Assembly (NCBI GenBank): GCA_963703855.1
Contig: CAVPFW010000025.1
Location: forward strand, 1-64,000
Length of the DNA stretch: 64,000 nt
Source: AP-15 sp963703855
Lineage (GTDB): Bacteria; Pseudomonadota; Alphaproteobacteria; ATCC43930; CGMCC-115725
Direction: 5' to 3'
The position numbers were made by a program, and so were the translations under genes. The notes below the pieces were generated by a model. That model searched no databases and was not told the DNA's origin. It saw only the letters and a program-made list of their open reading frames with translations. This document shows positions 35,172 to 44,934 of the stretch, in pieces; the stretch's first letter is position 1, and each line of letters begins with the position of its first letter.

Positions 35172-36467
35172 ATGAAGACGTCCCGCCGCCGATACTGGGT
35201 CTTTTTCCTGCTGTTTCTGTTCAACGTCATAGCCTATGTCGATCGGGTCAACATGTCGGTCGCCGGCAAGCCGATCGCGCACGAGTTCGGGCTGTCGCCG
35301 ATCGCGCTCGGCTATCTGTTCTCGTCCTTCCTGTGGGCCTATGTGGTGATGATGCTGCCGGGCGGGCGGTTGATCGATCGCTTCGGCACGCATGTCATGG
35401 CTTCGGTCGCCACCGCGGTGTGGTCGACGGCGCAGATGGCGACCGGAATCGTCGGCAGCTTTGCGACGATGCTGGTGGCGCGGCTGGGGCTCGGGGTCGG
35501 GGAAGCGCCGTTTGCCCCGGTCACCTACGGCAGCGTTCGGTCGTGGTCGCCTTACCGCGAGCGCGGGACCGCCATCGCCGCGATTTCGGCCGGACCACCG
35601 CTCGGGCTGGCGCTCGGCGCGCCGGCCGTGGGTTGGCTGATCGAGGCGCTGTCCTGGCGCTGGTCGTTCATCATCACCGGCGCCGTCGGGTTTGTCTGGG
35701 TCGTGGTGTGGCTCAGCCTGGTGTCGACGATGGAAAAGACGCGGTGGCTGCCGCAACGGGAGCGCGAACAGATCCTCGCCGAGCGCGACGCCGGCATCGA
35801 GCCGCCGAGCCATGGCGGCGTCGGCTATCTGGGGCTCATTCGCTGTCCCGCCATGTGGGGGCTGTTCATCTCTCAGGGGTGCCTCGTCTATACGTTCTAT
35901 CTCTACATGTCCTGGTTGCCGAACTACCTGCAAACGACGCGCGGCATATCGATCGTCGGATCCGGCCTCTACACGGCAATCCCCTTTGTTTTTGCGGCGG
36001 CGGTTTGCATCATCGCCAACTGGTTCGGCGACAGGCTGCTGACGGCCGACGCCGTGCGCGCGGGCAAGCGACGCTATCTGGTGGCGCTTTGCCTGCTGCT
36101 GACCGCCGCCGGTCTGGCCATTCCCTTTGTCGAGCCGCTGGCGGGGGTCATCGCGCTGGTGACGATCGCGGTGTCTTTTGCCAATGTCGGGCCCGCCGCC
36201 AACGGGGCGCTGGTCGCCGATATCCTGCGCTCGCCCGCGGACGCGGGCCGGGCCTTTGCCTTTCTGGTCCTCGGCGGCAACACCTTCGGCCTCTTGGCGC
36301 CGATCGTGACCGGGTATGTCGTCGCCGCGACCGGGAGCTTCAACTCGGCCTTCGCCGCAGCGGGAGTATTGGCGCTGATCGGCGCGGTGGCGGCGCTGGC
36401 GCTGTCCCGCGGCACGATCGGCGAGCTTCCGGCGCGGGCGCTTGCGGCACCTCGGCTCGCCGGCTGA
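35172..36467 (+). CDS. MFS transporter, anion:cation symporter type
   Basis: The start at 35172 (MKTSRRRYWVFF) follows AGGAG; an ATG-like codon at 35157 lacks that spacing. The product has 431 residues and twelve membrane helices. Signature segments are NVIAYVDRVNMSVAG (helix 1, typical of the hexuronate/phthalate ACS group), GGRLIDRFGTH (loop 2-3), RLGLGVGEAPFAPVTYG and SWRWSFIITGAVGF. Likely imports a sugar acid or other organic anion with protons. It is convergent with lhr; the 75 bases between them include GC-rich inverted repeats. Confidence 0.88.
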   Translation: MKTSRRRYWVFFLLFLFNVIAYVDRVNMSVAGKPIAHEFGLSPIALGYLFSSFLWAYVVMMLPGGRLIDRFGTHVMASVATAVWSTAQMATGIVGSFATMLVARLGLGVGEAPFAPVTYGSVRSWSPYRERGTAIAAISAGPPLGLALGAPAVGWLIEALSWRWSFIITGAVGFVWVVVWLSLVSTMEKTRWLPQREREQILAERDAGIEPPSHGGVGYLGLIRCPAMWGLFISQGCLVYTFYLYMSWLPNYLQTTRGISIVGSGLYTAIPFVFAAAVCIIANWFGDRLLTADAVRAGKRRYLVALCLLLTAAGLAIPFVEPLAGVIALVTIAVSFANVGPAANGALVADILRSPADAGRAFAFLVLGGNTFGLLAPIVTGYVVAATGSFNSAFAAAGVLALIGAVAALALSRGTIGELPARALAAPRLAG

Positions 36468-36542
36468 CCGACCGGCTCCCCGGGCCGGCCGCCGTTCGGG
36501 AACGCGGCGTAAAGGCGCCGCCGCCTCGCGGCGCAGACCGGG

Positions 36543-39500
36543 TCAGGACAGCGCGACCAGCGCCGGCGGGACGGCGCCGCGCAGCAGGGCTTTGCGCGCT
36601 TCCCATTGGGTGGCGGGATCGAGGGTTTCGAGAAACTGGACCTCGTTGCCGGCAAAGAGGGCGACCGGCAGGCCGTCGCGGTAAAGGAGGCGATTGCCGG
36701 TCAGGGCGGCGAGCTTGGGCCCAGGAACGAGGATGCCGGCGAGGTTGAGCGGATCGGCGCCGGAGAGCGAGATCCAGTCGCCCGAAGGCGGCTTGCGGCG
36801 AACCTCGCGCAGCATGCCGACCGCGTCGGGCAAGGCGAATTGCTCGCCGGAAAAGCCGGCGACAAAGCGGCCGCCGCGGATTTCGCCGCGCGCCTCGAGC
36901 CGGCGGTAGACGCGCAGTAGGTCGCGCCACGGCGGCAGCCACGGCGCCTCGCGCTCGAGCAAGCGCCAGAACACGACGCCGTAGCGCAGCAGCAAGCTGC
37001 GGGCGAGGTGCTCCACAGCCTCGGGCCGAGCCACCGTCTGCGTGGGCTGGGCGCGGCGTGCGAGCGCCCAGCGGCCCGCTGCTTCCATGCCGAAAATCGT
37101 GGTGCGCCGGCGCCGCCCTCCGGCTCTCGAGCCACGCCGGTCGGAGGGCACGAGCAACGCGCGCAACCCGCCGAAGCTGTCCGAATTTACCAGGCCCGAG
37201 GCGACCAGCTCGGCCAGCGCCTCTTCGAGCTGCGGGCGCAACAGGCCGGTGCCCTCGACCAATTCGTCGAAGAACGACGCGCCGTATTGCCGGATGCAGT
37301 CGGCGACCGCCTGGGCCCGCGAGCTCGGGCGGATCGGGTCGTCGGTCGGCGACAGCGATGCCCAGAGCCCGGCATGGCGGCGCGCCAGCAGGGCGATCGG
37401 GGTCGTGCGCACCGGCGCCGGGCTGCGCTCGCCGCCGTTCGGCCGAGCATTGCGCGGCCGCAGCCGCGCCCAGACGATGCGTCCGGCGAGGCATTGGTCG
37501 TCGAGCCACGAGGGCTCGTAGCCGTCAAGTCGTGCGGGCAGAATTTCGGTCTCCCAGGCGCCGGCCGGGGCCTCGAAACCCTCAAGCTGGCGGACCAGCA
37601 CTTCGAGCGCATCCGGCCCCTCCATCCGGGTGTCCGGCGCGACCCGCTGCCAGTCAAAGAGAAAACGCAGGAAGTCGCGCGCGGCCACCGGCTGGATCTC
37701 GGCGCGCAGGCGGTTGACCGTGTAGCGATGAATCCGCGCGAGCAGGCGGCGCTCGCACCATTCCTCGGCGGCCGCTCCCGGGGTGAAACGCCCGCGCATG
37801 GCGAAGCCTTCGGTTTCCAGCGCGGCGAGCGCGGCGGCGATTTCGCTCGGCTCGAGCCCGAGCGGGGCCGCCAATGCCGCCTCGGCGACCGGGCCCAGGC
37901 CCTCCAGCCGACCGCGCAGGATTTCGACCAGCGCCTCGTCCGGCGACCAGTGCCGTTCCGCGTATAGGCCCGGCGCCGCGATCGGCGGGTTGAGCTCGGC
38001 GCCGGGCCAAAGCGCCTGGAACTGCGGCAAGCGCTCGGCGGCGATCCACAAATGCGGCGCATCCATCGGGATTTTATCGTTACCACCGCGAAAGCGGGCA
38101 TCCAGCGGCTCCTGGACCCCCGCTTCCGCGGGGGTGACGATGATGGGATCCGGCTGCGGCGGGTGGAGCAATGCGACGCGTTTTTCGCGGGCGAGCTGCG
38201 GGAACCAGTCTTTCCAGTCCGGTACCGCCTGCGCTTCTTGCGCGCTGAGAAAACCGAGCCAGACCAGCGCATCGTGCAATTCGTCGGCGTTTGCGGGGTC
38301 GGGCCAGGCTTCGCCGCGCACCCGCGCGATCGCCTCCGGATCGAGCCGGCCGATATCGTTCGCAGCTTCGGGTGCCAGCCAGCGCCGGCCGATCACCGCC
38401 TGGGTGCGGCGCTCCTCGAGCGGCGCGTCGTCGAGATAGGCGTAGGGTCGCGCCGACAGGACTTCGAGAGCGAGTGGCGAAGGTTCGGTCAGATCGCGCG
38501 CGACGACGCGAATGTCGCCGGCTTCGAGCCGGGCGAGGACCCTTTCGAGACCCGCGACGTCCATCGCCTCGCCGAGGCAATCGGCGATCGTCTGGCGGAT
38601 CAGCGGATGGTCGGGGATCTCGCGCTCGCCGACCAAATTCTCGGCGCAGGCGACCTGGTCGGGAAAGATCGCTGTGATCAAATCCTCGGCGGCCATCCGC
38701 GCGAGCTGCGGCGGCACCTTTTTCCCGCCGCGGAAACGCGGCAAGGCGAGCGACACCCCGGCGACCCAGCGCCAGCGGGTGATGAACATCGGCGCATCGA
38801 GCAATGCCTCGATCAGGAGGCATCGGATGCTGGCCGAGTGCAGATAGCGCGCGACCTCGGCGAGATCGAAGCTGTGCGCCCGGGTCAAGGACAGCACGAT
38901 GTTGTCCTCGGTCGCCGCCGCCTGCAGCTCGAAGTTGAACTTGCGGCAAAAACGCTTGCGCAAGGCCAGCCCCCAGGCGCGATTGATGCGGCTGCCGAAG
39001 GGCGAATGGAGGACCAATTGCATGCCGCCGGCTTCGTCGAAGAAGCGCTCGAGGACCAAGGTGTCCTGGGTCGGCAGCACGCCCAATGCCGCGTAACCCG
39101 CGGCCAGATGCTCGACCAGCTGCTCGGCGGCGGGTTCGGCGATGCCGACCTCCTCGATCAACCAGCGCAACGTGCTTTCGCCGGCGGGGTCGGTCGGCAG
39201 CCGGGTTGCGATCTCGTCCCGCAGCCGCGATACCGACTGCGACAGCTCGTCGGTGCGGCCGGGCGCCTCGCCGAGCCAGAACGGTATGTTGGGGGCCATG
39301 CCCGGCGCATCCTCGACGCGCACGGTGCCGCGCTCGACGCGCAGGATGCGATAGGCGGCGTTGCCGAGCTGAAAGATGTCGCCGGCCATGCTCTCGACCG
39401 CGAAATCCTCGTTGACCGTGCCGATGACCTGATTTTCGGGTTCGAGCAATACCTGATAATCGGCATTGTCCGGGATCGTGCCGCCCGAGGTCAGCGCGGT

Positions 39501-41027
39501 CAACCGCGCGCCCCGCCGGCCGCGGATCACGTGGTTGACCGCATCGTAATGAACCAGCGCGCCGCGACGGCCGCGGTGGGTGGTGAAGCCGTCGGCCAGC
39601 ATCGCCAGCACCGCGGCAAAATCCTCGCGCGCCAACGCCCGATAGGGCCAGGCGCGGCGAACGAGCGCGTAGAGCGCGTCCTCGCCCCATTCCTGCGCCG
39701 CGACCTCGGCAACGATCTGCTGGGCCAGCACGTCGAGCGGCTGCTCGGGGATCGTCAGCCGATCGAGCTCGCCGCGCCGCACGCTGTCGAGCAAGGCCGC
39801 GCATTCGACGAGCTCGTCGCGCGACAGCGGGAAGAGCCGGCCCTTGGGCGTGCCGGCGACCGCATGCCCCGAGCGCCCGACCCGTTGCAGCAGGCTCGCG
39901 ATCGAGCGCGGCGACCCGAGCTGGCAGACCAGATCGACCTCGCCGATGTCGATGCCGAGCTCGAGCGAGGCGGTCGCCACCAGCGCCTTCAAGGCGCCGT
40001 GCTTCAGCCGCTGCTCGGCGTCGAGGCGCTGCTCCTTGGCGAGGCTGCCGTGATGCGCGGTCACCCGATCGGCGCCGAGCCGCTCCGACAGCTGTCGGGT
40101 CACCCGCTCGGCCAGCCGCCGGGTGTTGACGAAGATCAAGGTCGTGCGATGGGCTTCGATCAGCTCGGTCAACCGGTCGTAGACCTGCTGCCAAACCTCG
40201 CCCGACATCACCGCTTCGAGCGGCGAGGAAGGGACTTCGAGCGCGAGGTCGCGCGCCCGCCGGTGGCCGGTATTGATGATCCGGCACGCCTCGCCCGGCG
40301 CACCGTCGAACCGCGCTCCGACCAGAAAACGGGCGACCGTTTGAATCGGCTTTTGCGTGGCGGAGAGGCCGATGCGCAGCAAACGATCGCCGCACAGCGC
40401 CGCCAACCGCTCGAGCGAGACCGCCAAATGCGACCCGCGCTTGTTGGGCGCCACCGCGTGGATCTCGTCGACGATCACGGTCCGCGTCGTCGCCAGCATC
40501 CTGCGGCCGGATTCGGAGCCGAGCAGGATGTAGAGCGATTCCGGCGTGGTGACGACGATATGCGGCGGATTGCGGCGCATGCGCTCGCGCTCCCCCGGCG
40601 CGGTATCGCCGGTGCGCACCCAGGTGCGGATCTCGAATTCGGGCAGCCCGCGCCTCAGCAGGGCCTCGTGGATGCCGGCGAGCGGAACTTCGAGATTACG
40701 CCGAATGTCGTTCGACAACGCCTTGAGCGGCGAGATGTAGACGATCTGCGTCTCGTCCTTGAGCCCGCCTTCCAGCCCTTGTCGCACCAGCCCGTCGATC
40801 GCCGCCAGAAACGCGGCGAGCGTCTTGCCGGATCCGGTCGGCGCCGCGATCAAGGTATGCCGGCCGGCCTTGATCGCCGGCCACGCCTCGGCCTGCGCCG
40901 CCGTCGGCGCCGCAAAGCTGCGATCGAACCACTCGGCAACCGCCGGGTGAAACAGGGAAACGGCTGGGTTCACGGGACCGGGTCGATGCGGCGAACAATC
41001 AGGCAATCGGGGCGGCGGGCGAGGCAA
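36543..41027 (-). CDS. lhr: Large ATP-dependent helicase Lhr
   Basis: Superfamily 2 DNA repair helicase. The product has 1494 residues. RecA lobe 1 carries Walker A APTGSGKTLAAFLA (about residue 61), VYISPLKALSNDI and the DEIH box; lobe 2 carries ATASLELGIDIGEVDLV and QRVGRSGHAV. Then come the winged helix and Lhr core (FDEAGGMQLVLHSPFGSRIN, RWRWVAGVSLALPRF) and a long C-terminal domain with DNA-glycosylase-like winged-helix parts. Translation may truly begin at a GTG at 40973 (NPAVSLFHPAVAEWF), as the first 18 residues are proline-rich and unlike the family. About 23 residues near 962-984 are encoded by a palindromic repeat inserted in frame. Confidence 0.93.
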   Translation of the reverse strand: MPRPPPRLPDCSPHRPGPVNPAVSLFHPAVAEWFDRSFAAPTAAQAEAWPAIKAGRHTLIAAPTGSGKTLAAFLAAIDGLVRQGLEGGLKDETQIVYISPLKALSNDIRRNLEVPLAGIHEALLRRGLPEFEIRTWVRTGDTAPGERERMRRNPPHIVVTTPESLYILLGSESGRRMLATTRTVIVDEIHAVAPNKRGSHLAVSLERLAALCGDRLLRIGLSATQKPIQTVARFLVGARFDGAPGEACRIINTGHRRARDLALEVPSSPLEAVMSGEVWQQVYDRLTELIEAHRTTLIFVNTRRLAERVTRQLSERLGADRVTAHHGSLAKEQRLDAEQRLKHGALKALVATASLELGIDIGEVDLVCQLGSPRSIASLLQRVGRSGHAVAGTPKGRLFPLSRDELVECAALLDSVRRGELDRLTIPEQPLDVLAQQIVAEVAAQEWGEDALYALVRRAWPYRALAREDFAAVLAMLADGFTTHRGRRGALVHYDAVNHVIRGRRGARLTALTSGGTIPDNADYQVLLEPENQVIGTVNEDFAVESMAGDIFQLGNAAYRILRVERGTVRVEDAPGMAPNIPFWLGEAPGRTDELSQSVSRLRDEIATRLPTDPAGESTLRWLIEEVGIAEPAAEQLVEHLAAGYAALGVLPTQDTLVLERFFDEAGGMQLVLHSPFGSRINRAWGLALRKRFCRKFNFELQAAATEDNIVLSLTRAHSFDLAEVARYLHSASIRCLLIEALLDAPMFITRWRWVAGVSLALPRFRGGKKVPPQLARMAAEDLITAIFPDQVACAENLVGEREIPDHPLIRQTIADCLGEAMDVAGLERVLARLEAGDIRVVARDLTEPSPLALEVLSARPYAYLDDAPLEERRTQAVIGRRWLAPEAANDIGRLDPEAIARVRGEAWPDPANADELHDALVWLGFLSAQEAQAVPDWKDWFPQLAREKRVALLHPPQPDPIIVTPAEAGVQEPLDARFRGGNDKIPMDAPHLWIAAERLPQFQALWPGAELNPPIAAPGLYAERHWSPDEALVEILRGRLEGLGPVAEAALAAPLGLEPSEIAAALAALETEGFAMRGRFTPGAAAEEWCERRLLARIHRYTVNRLRAEIQPVAARDFLRFLFDWQRVAPDTRMEGPDALEVLVRQLEGFEAPAGAWETEILPARLDGYEPSWLDDQCLAGRIVWARLRPRNARPNGGERSPAPVRTTPIALLARRHAGLWASLSPTDDPIRPSSRAQAVADCIRQYGASFFDELVEGTGLLRPQLEEALAELVASGLVNSDSFGGLRALLVPSDRRGSRAGGRRRRTTIFGMEAAGRWALARRAQPTQTVARPEAVEHLARSLLLRYGVVFWRLLEREAPWLPPWRDLLRVYRRLEARGEIRGGRFVAGFSGEQFALPDAVGMLREVRRKPPSGDWISLSGADPLNLAGILVPGPKLAALTGNRLLYRDGLPVALFAGNEVQFLETLDPATQWEARKALLRGAVPPALVALS
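38076..38141. repeat. Palindromic repeat inserted in frame inside lhr
   Basis: Ends ATCGTTACCACCGCGAAAGC and GCTTCCGCGGGGGTGACGAT, with inner TCCAG / CTGGA arms, form a 66-bp imperfect palindrome. It encodes IVTPAEAGVQEPLDARFRGG within Lhr. This peptide is the hallmark translation of the proteobacterial CGTCA(C/T)CCCCGCG...CGCGGGGGTGACG intergenic repeat. Confidence 0.85.
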
Positions 41028-41181
41028 TTATAGCGCAGGCGCCGGCACAAGCGGCACAGGCTTGATCGGCACACCAGCAACTTCCGCTGGATAAGGGGTG
41101 GTTTCCCCGGTAAATCAACCCCTCGCACCCGGCGGCGCCGTCGCTTGGCCCCGCGGCGGACGCCGGTCCACAGCCGGTCGG

Positions 41182-42351
41182 CTACGAGCGGTTGCCGAAC
41201 TTGGGCAATACAGAACTCGCATAGAAATCGATGACTTTCTTCTGATCCGCCTGGCCCGAGTGAATGTTGACGATGGTCGCGCCGCTGTCGAACAACTGTG
41301 CGATCGCCGCGACATGGATGGCGGGATCGGTTCCGATCGGCCACGCGCCGAAGACCTGCTCCAGCGGAAGCTCTGATTCGGCCTGCTGCTGTATCCCGGC
41401 CGGGTCCGGGTTGTTGTAGTATTTCTTGAAGCTCTTGGGCAGGAAGCGCCACAGCTCGGCAGCCCTTCGCGCCTCGCTGGTGTCGCCGACCACGACGAAT
41501 TGTTCGACCAGCACAGGCATGTCGGCGGTATCTTTGCCGGCTTCTTTGGCGCCGGCTTCCCACTCGGATTTGAACTTTTTCCAGGTCAACGGATCGGTAA
41601 CCAACCCGTCGCCATGCTGACCGGCAAGCCGCATCGACTTTCGGCCGTTTGCGGCCGTCAGCAAGGGAATCGGTTGCGGCGGCGGATCATAGAGCTTGGC
41701 GTCGACCGTGTAGTATTTACCGCGGTGGCCGACGTGCTCGCCGGTCCACAATGCGCGAATGACGTCGATCGCTTCGACCAGCCGCTCCCAACGCTCCGGC
41801 CATTTCGGCCAGATGCCGGTCGCGGCCTGTTCGTTCAGCGCCTCCCCGGAGCCCACCCCGAGAAACACCCGGCCCGGATAGAGCTGGCTCAGCGAGGCAA
41901 ACGCCTCGGCGACTACGGCGGGGTTGTAGCGCAGGGTCGGACAAGTCACCGTGGTGCCGATCCACGCAGGCCGCGCCCGTTCCCCCAATGCGCCCAAGGT
42001 GACCCACGCCTCTCCGACGTGGCCCTCATTCGCCTGCCAAGGCTGAAAATGGTCGCTGGTCGCGAGCAGATCGAACCCGGCATGCGCCGCTGCCTCGCCG
42101 ATCCCGGCCAGCTGCGGCACCGTGAACTGCTCGTGCGCCAGCATGTAGCCGATCAGCCTTTTGCGCTGCAGGCCGATGCTGGGACGCGTCGGATTTGCAG
42201 CGGGCCGGTTGGCGGCGCCGATCGCCTGGGCCCGGGCAGGACCCGATCCCGCGCCGACCGCGGCAACCACGGCAACCGTCGATTTTATCAGCTGGCGCCG
42301 ATTCGGGGGAAAACCGCCTGCGCCGGACTGACCCATGCCAATGACCATCAT
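41182..42351 (-). CDS. Tat-exported LLM-class flavin/F420-dependent oxidoreductase
   Basis: The start at 42351 follows GGAGGCTG. Residues about 14-42 form a twin-arginine signal (PPNRRQLIKSTVAVVAAVGA, cleavage near ARA). The TIM barrel then reads LIGYMLAHEQFTVPQLAGIG, ATSDHFQPWQANEG, TCPTLRYNPAVVAEAFASLS and FLGVGSGEALNEQA, closest to the F420-dependent glucose-6-phosphate dehydrogenase / hydroxymycolic acid dehydrogenase branch. The product has 389 residues, intact. If F420-dependent, the cofactor-loaded enzyme would be exported folded, which the Tat signal allows. No F420 biosynthesis gene is in the window. Confidence 0.82.
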   Translation of the reverse strand: MMVIGMGQSGAGGFPPNRRQLIKSTVAVVAAVGAGSGPARAQAIGAANRPAANPTRPSIGLQRKRLIGYMLAHEQFTVPQLAGIGEAAAHAGFDLLATSDHFQPWQANEGHVGEAWVTLGALGERARPAWIGTTVTCPTLRYNPAVVAEAFASLSQLYPGRVFLGVGSGEALNEQAATGIWPKWPERWERLVEAIDVIRALWTGEHVGHRGKYYTVDAKLYDPPPQPIPLLTAANGRKSMRLAGQHGDGLVTDPLTWKKFKSEWEAGAKEAGKDTADMPVLVEQFVVVGDTSEARRAAELWRFLPKSFKKYYNNPDPAGIQQQAESELPLEQVFGAWPIGTDPAIHVAAIAQLFDSGATIVNIHSGQADQKKVIDFYASSVLPKFGNRS

Positions 42352-42586
42352 CAGCCTCCAAGCAAAGCATGCCGGTGCAGCACCCGTGGGTACTGGACGC
42401 GCGGCCGAAGAGTGCGATGTTTTATTTGCGAACGCGGCGGTCACCGGCGGGTTCCGAATGTCGGACCGGTACCGAGGAACGCTGCCTGACGCCGTGCCCG
42501 CAGCAGTCTAATTCACCCGGTCTATTTCGCCCTCTGCGGCGCCCGTTGGCGGCCGTGCTCGGGTAGGCGCGGCTCTTCGGCCGCCA

Positions 42587-44206
42587 TCACCGCTTCCGGC
42601 CGGGCTCTTCCTGGGTCCAGGGGACCATGACCACGGCGATGTTCGGGCCGCCGTGGCGCATCAAGGTCTTGCGCAGCCGCTGCACCCGGTGGGTCTGCAG
42701 CAGATGGTCCCACCAATGAGCGCGAACCAGGGACGGGATTACGACAGCGAGCGGCCGGTTCGGATATTTCTGCTCGATCTGCAGGATATATTTCAGCAAC
42801 GGCGCGGTGATGCTGCGGAACGGCGAGGGGAGCTGGACCAGATGCGGCGCCGGCAGCCCTGCGGGCGCGCCGGCTGCTCGACATCGGCTCGCCATCGGCG
42901 CCGAAGCTCTCCCGCCTTTTCCTCCGAATCCGGGCCTTCGAGCCGGGTCAGATGCATCGCGAGCGCGCCCGGTTGCCGATCCATCCACCAGCGTCGCCGT
43001 GCGGCTGGCGCAGCCAATGTACTGCCATCCCGGACTGCGACAGGGTGAAGGACAGGAAGGCGCAAACAACGGGATCAACCGATCGGTAATCCCGCCGAAC
43101 GCCGCGAGCAGCGCGCCGGCGGCCGCGGCCAGCCACAAAATGCCGACCGAATAGACCAGGCGGGCGCCGGGTATCGCGAAAGCGCGGGGCAGATAGGTGT
43201 CCCCGGCCACCAGCCGCCACAGCCGCGGGAAACCGACAAAGCTGGTGTTGGCCGACAGGCTCAGGATCGCCAGCAGGCTGCCGATCGCGACGAAATAGAC
43301 CCAGCTGCGCCCGACAGCCGCGCCGGCCAGCCGCGACAGCACGCTCTGATAGCCGGGCTGGGTCTGGTCCATCGCGCCGATGCCATAGGCCCGAGCCAGA
43401 CAGGCGATGCCGGGGAGCAGCAGGCCGAGGGTCCCGACGATCGCCGTCAGGGTGCTATGGGCGTAGGTGACGGTCGGGTCGCGGAACGCTCTGACGCCGT
43501 TGCTGACCGCCTCGACCCCGGTCATCGCGGTGCAGCCGCCGGCAAAGGCGCGCAGCAGCAGCCACAGGGTGATCGCCTCGGTTGCCGTCGCTATTTTCGG
43601 TGGTGCTGCGACCGGAATCGGGTGGCCGCCGGCGGCGAGCGCCCGCCAGGCGCCCAGCACGATGATGCCGCCGAAAGTGGCGATGAACACGTAGGTCGGC
43701 ACCCCGAGAGGATGCCGGATTCCAAGGTGCCCCTCAGATTGACCAAGGTGATCAAAGCGAGGATCGCCAGGCAGAACTCCAAAGTATAGGGTGCAGCTCG
43801 GGAACCGCCGAGGTCAATGCACCGACCCCGGCGGAAATCCCGACCGCAACATTGAGAATATAATCGATCATCAGCGCGGTGGCTGCGATCAGCCCGGCAT
43901 TGGCACCGAGGTTCTCCTTGACGACGATGTAGGAGCCGCCGTTCGTCGGGTAGGCCTCTATCGTCTGCCAATAGGATACGTAGAGAATCGCCAGCACGAG
44001 CATGATCGCGATGGTGATCGGCCCGATATAGACGAGCCCAACCGCGCCGACCGGCAGCAGGATCCTCAGCGCCGCCTCGGGGCCATAGGCCGACGAGCTG
44101 AGCCCGTCGAGCCCTATCGCCGGCAAGCCCTCGATGGTCGTGATCTTGCGCTTCTCGCTTTCGCTGTGGCGAGCTTGCGGCCGATCAGCAGGCTCAAGAA
44201 ATTCAT
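42587..44206 (-). CDS. APC-superfamily permease, KimA-like, frameshifted
   Basis: The start MNFLSLLIGRKLA at 44206 is followed by a KITTIEGLPAIGLDGLSSSA-type stretch and AYGPEAALRILLPVGAVGL, IEAYPTNGGSYIVVKENLGA and NAGLIAATALMIDYILNVAV, the pattern of KimA/YdaO-type potassium (or amino acid) importers. About twelve membrane helices are followed by a cytoplasmic region ending in IEQKYPNRPLAVVIPSLV and GGPNIAVVMVPW. At least five one-base slips (near 44115, 43770, 43690, 43060, 42850) break the frame. Direct evidence for the substrate is absent. A single uninterrupted copy would be about 540-600 residues. Confidence 0.65.
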
Positions 44207-44338
44207 GCGCAGCGCCAGCGGCGGGGGAATGCGACCGACAACGCGCGCTTCAGCCCGGGCAAGGGTTGTCCGGCCCGCTCGCGATCGGAGCACTGGAGCA
44301 ATCGGAGGGGCCGAACCGGAACGTCCCAAACCGGAACA

Positions 44339-44755
44339 TCACTGATGAAGGGCGTGTTCGAGCTGGGTCTTGTTCATCTTCGAGCGGCCTGGGATGTCGC
44401 GGCGTTTGGCATCGGCATAGAGCTCGGCCCGCGTCTTCCCGCCTGCGGACCTCGCGCGGCCATTCGAGCGCGCGGTGGCGCGGGCGTAGGTTTTCTGGGT
44501 GTCCCGGTGCCCTTCGGTCTCGTCCTGATAGGTCTCGCCGCGGCGCTCTTTCGACTTGGTGCGGCGCAGGTTGTGGGCATTGGTCTGGCGGCTCTCCTGG
44601 TTGGAGGCGCCGGCCTCGTGCAGCGCGATCGCGATCGCCTGCTTCGGGTTCTTGACCTTTCTCGCGCCGCGCGCGGTCTTGAGCTCGCCCTCCTTGAACT
44701 CGTGCATCACGCGCTCGACCGTGCGCTTTTGGGCGGGTGACTGATGGGTTGCCAT
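44339..44755 (-). CDS. DUF6496 / Rho-N-like small basic protein
   Basis: The start at 44755 follows GAGG; a longer frame to 45040 has no ribosome site. The product has 138 residues. The N-terminus reads RTVERVMHEFKEGELKTARG, then KQAIAIALHEAGAS, the DUF6496 core; the basic central part and the end TRAELYADAKRRDIPGRSKM with NKTQLEHAL resemble the Rho N-terminal/SAP-like helix-extended-loop-helix. It is likely DNA- or RNA-binding. It is divergent from the topoisomerase IB gene with 179 bases between. Confidence 0.7.
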   Translation of the reverse strand: MATHQSPAQKRTVERVMHEFKEGELKTARGARKVKNPKQAIAIALHEAGASNQESRQTNAHNLRRTKSKERRGETYQDETEGHRDTQKTYARATARSNGRARSAGGKTRAELYADAKRRDIPGRSKMNKTQLEHALHQ

Positions 44756-44934
44756 GGAAACCTCGCGGAAGGGGTTGCTGCAATCGGCCGCTCGGCACAG
44801 CGCCGCTTCGGCCTTACGCAATGCGGGACACCCCGCGGCCCGGCTTGGTTCCGCTCGTTCTTCGACCGAAACAAGGAAACCAGCGGTGAGCCGCGCTGTT
44901 GACCGATTTGGATGTCTGAGGGAATTGGTCGGCC

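Noticed and set aside
38052..41033. 993-codon plus-strand frame
   Set aside because: Antisense of lhr.
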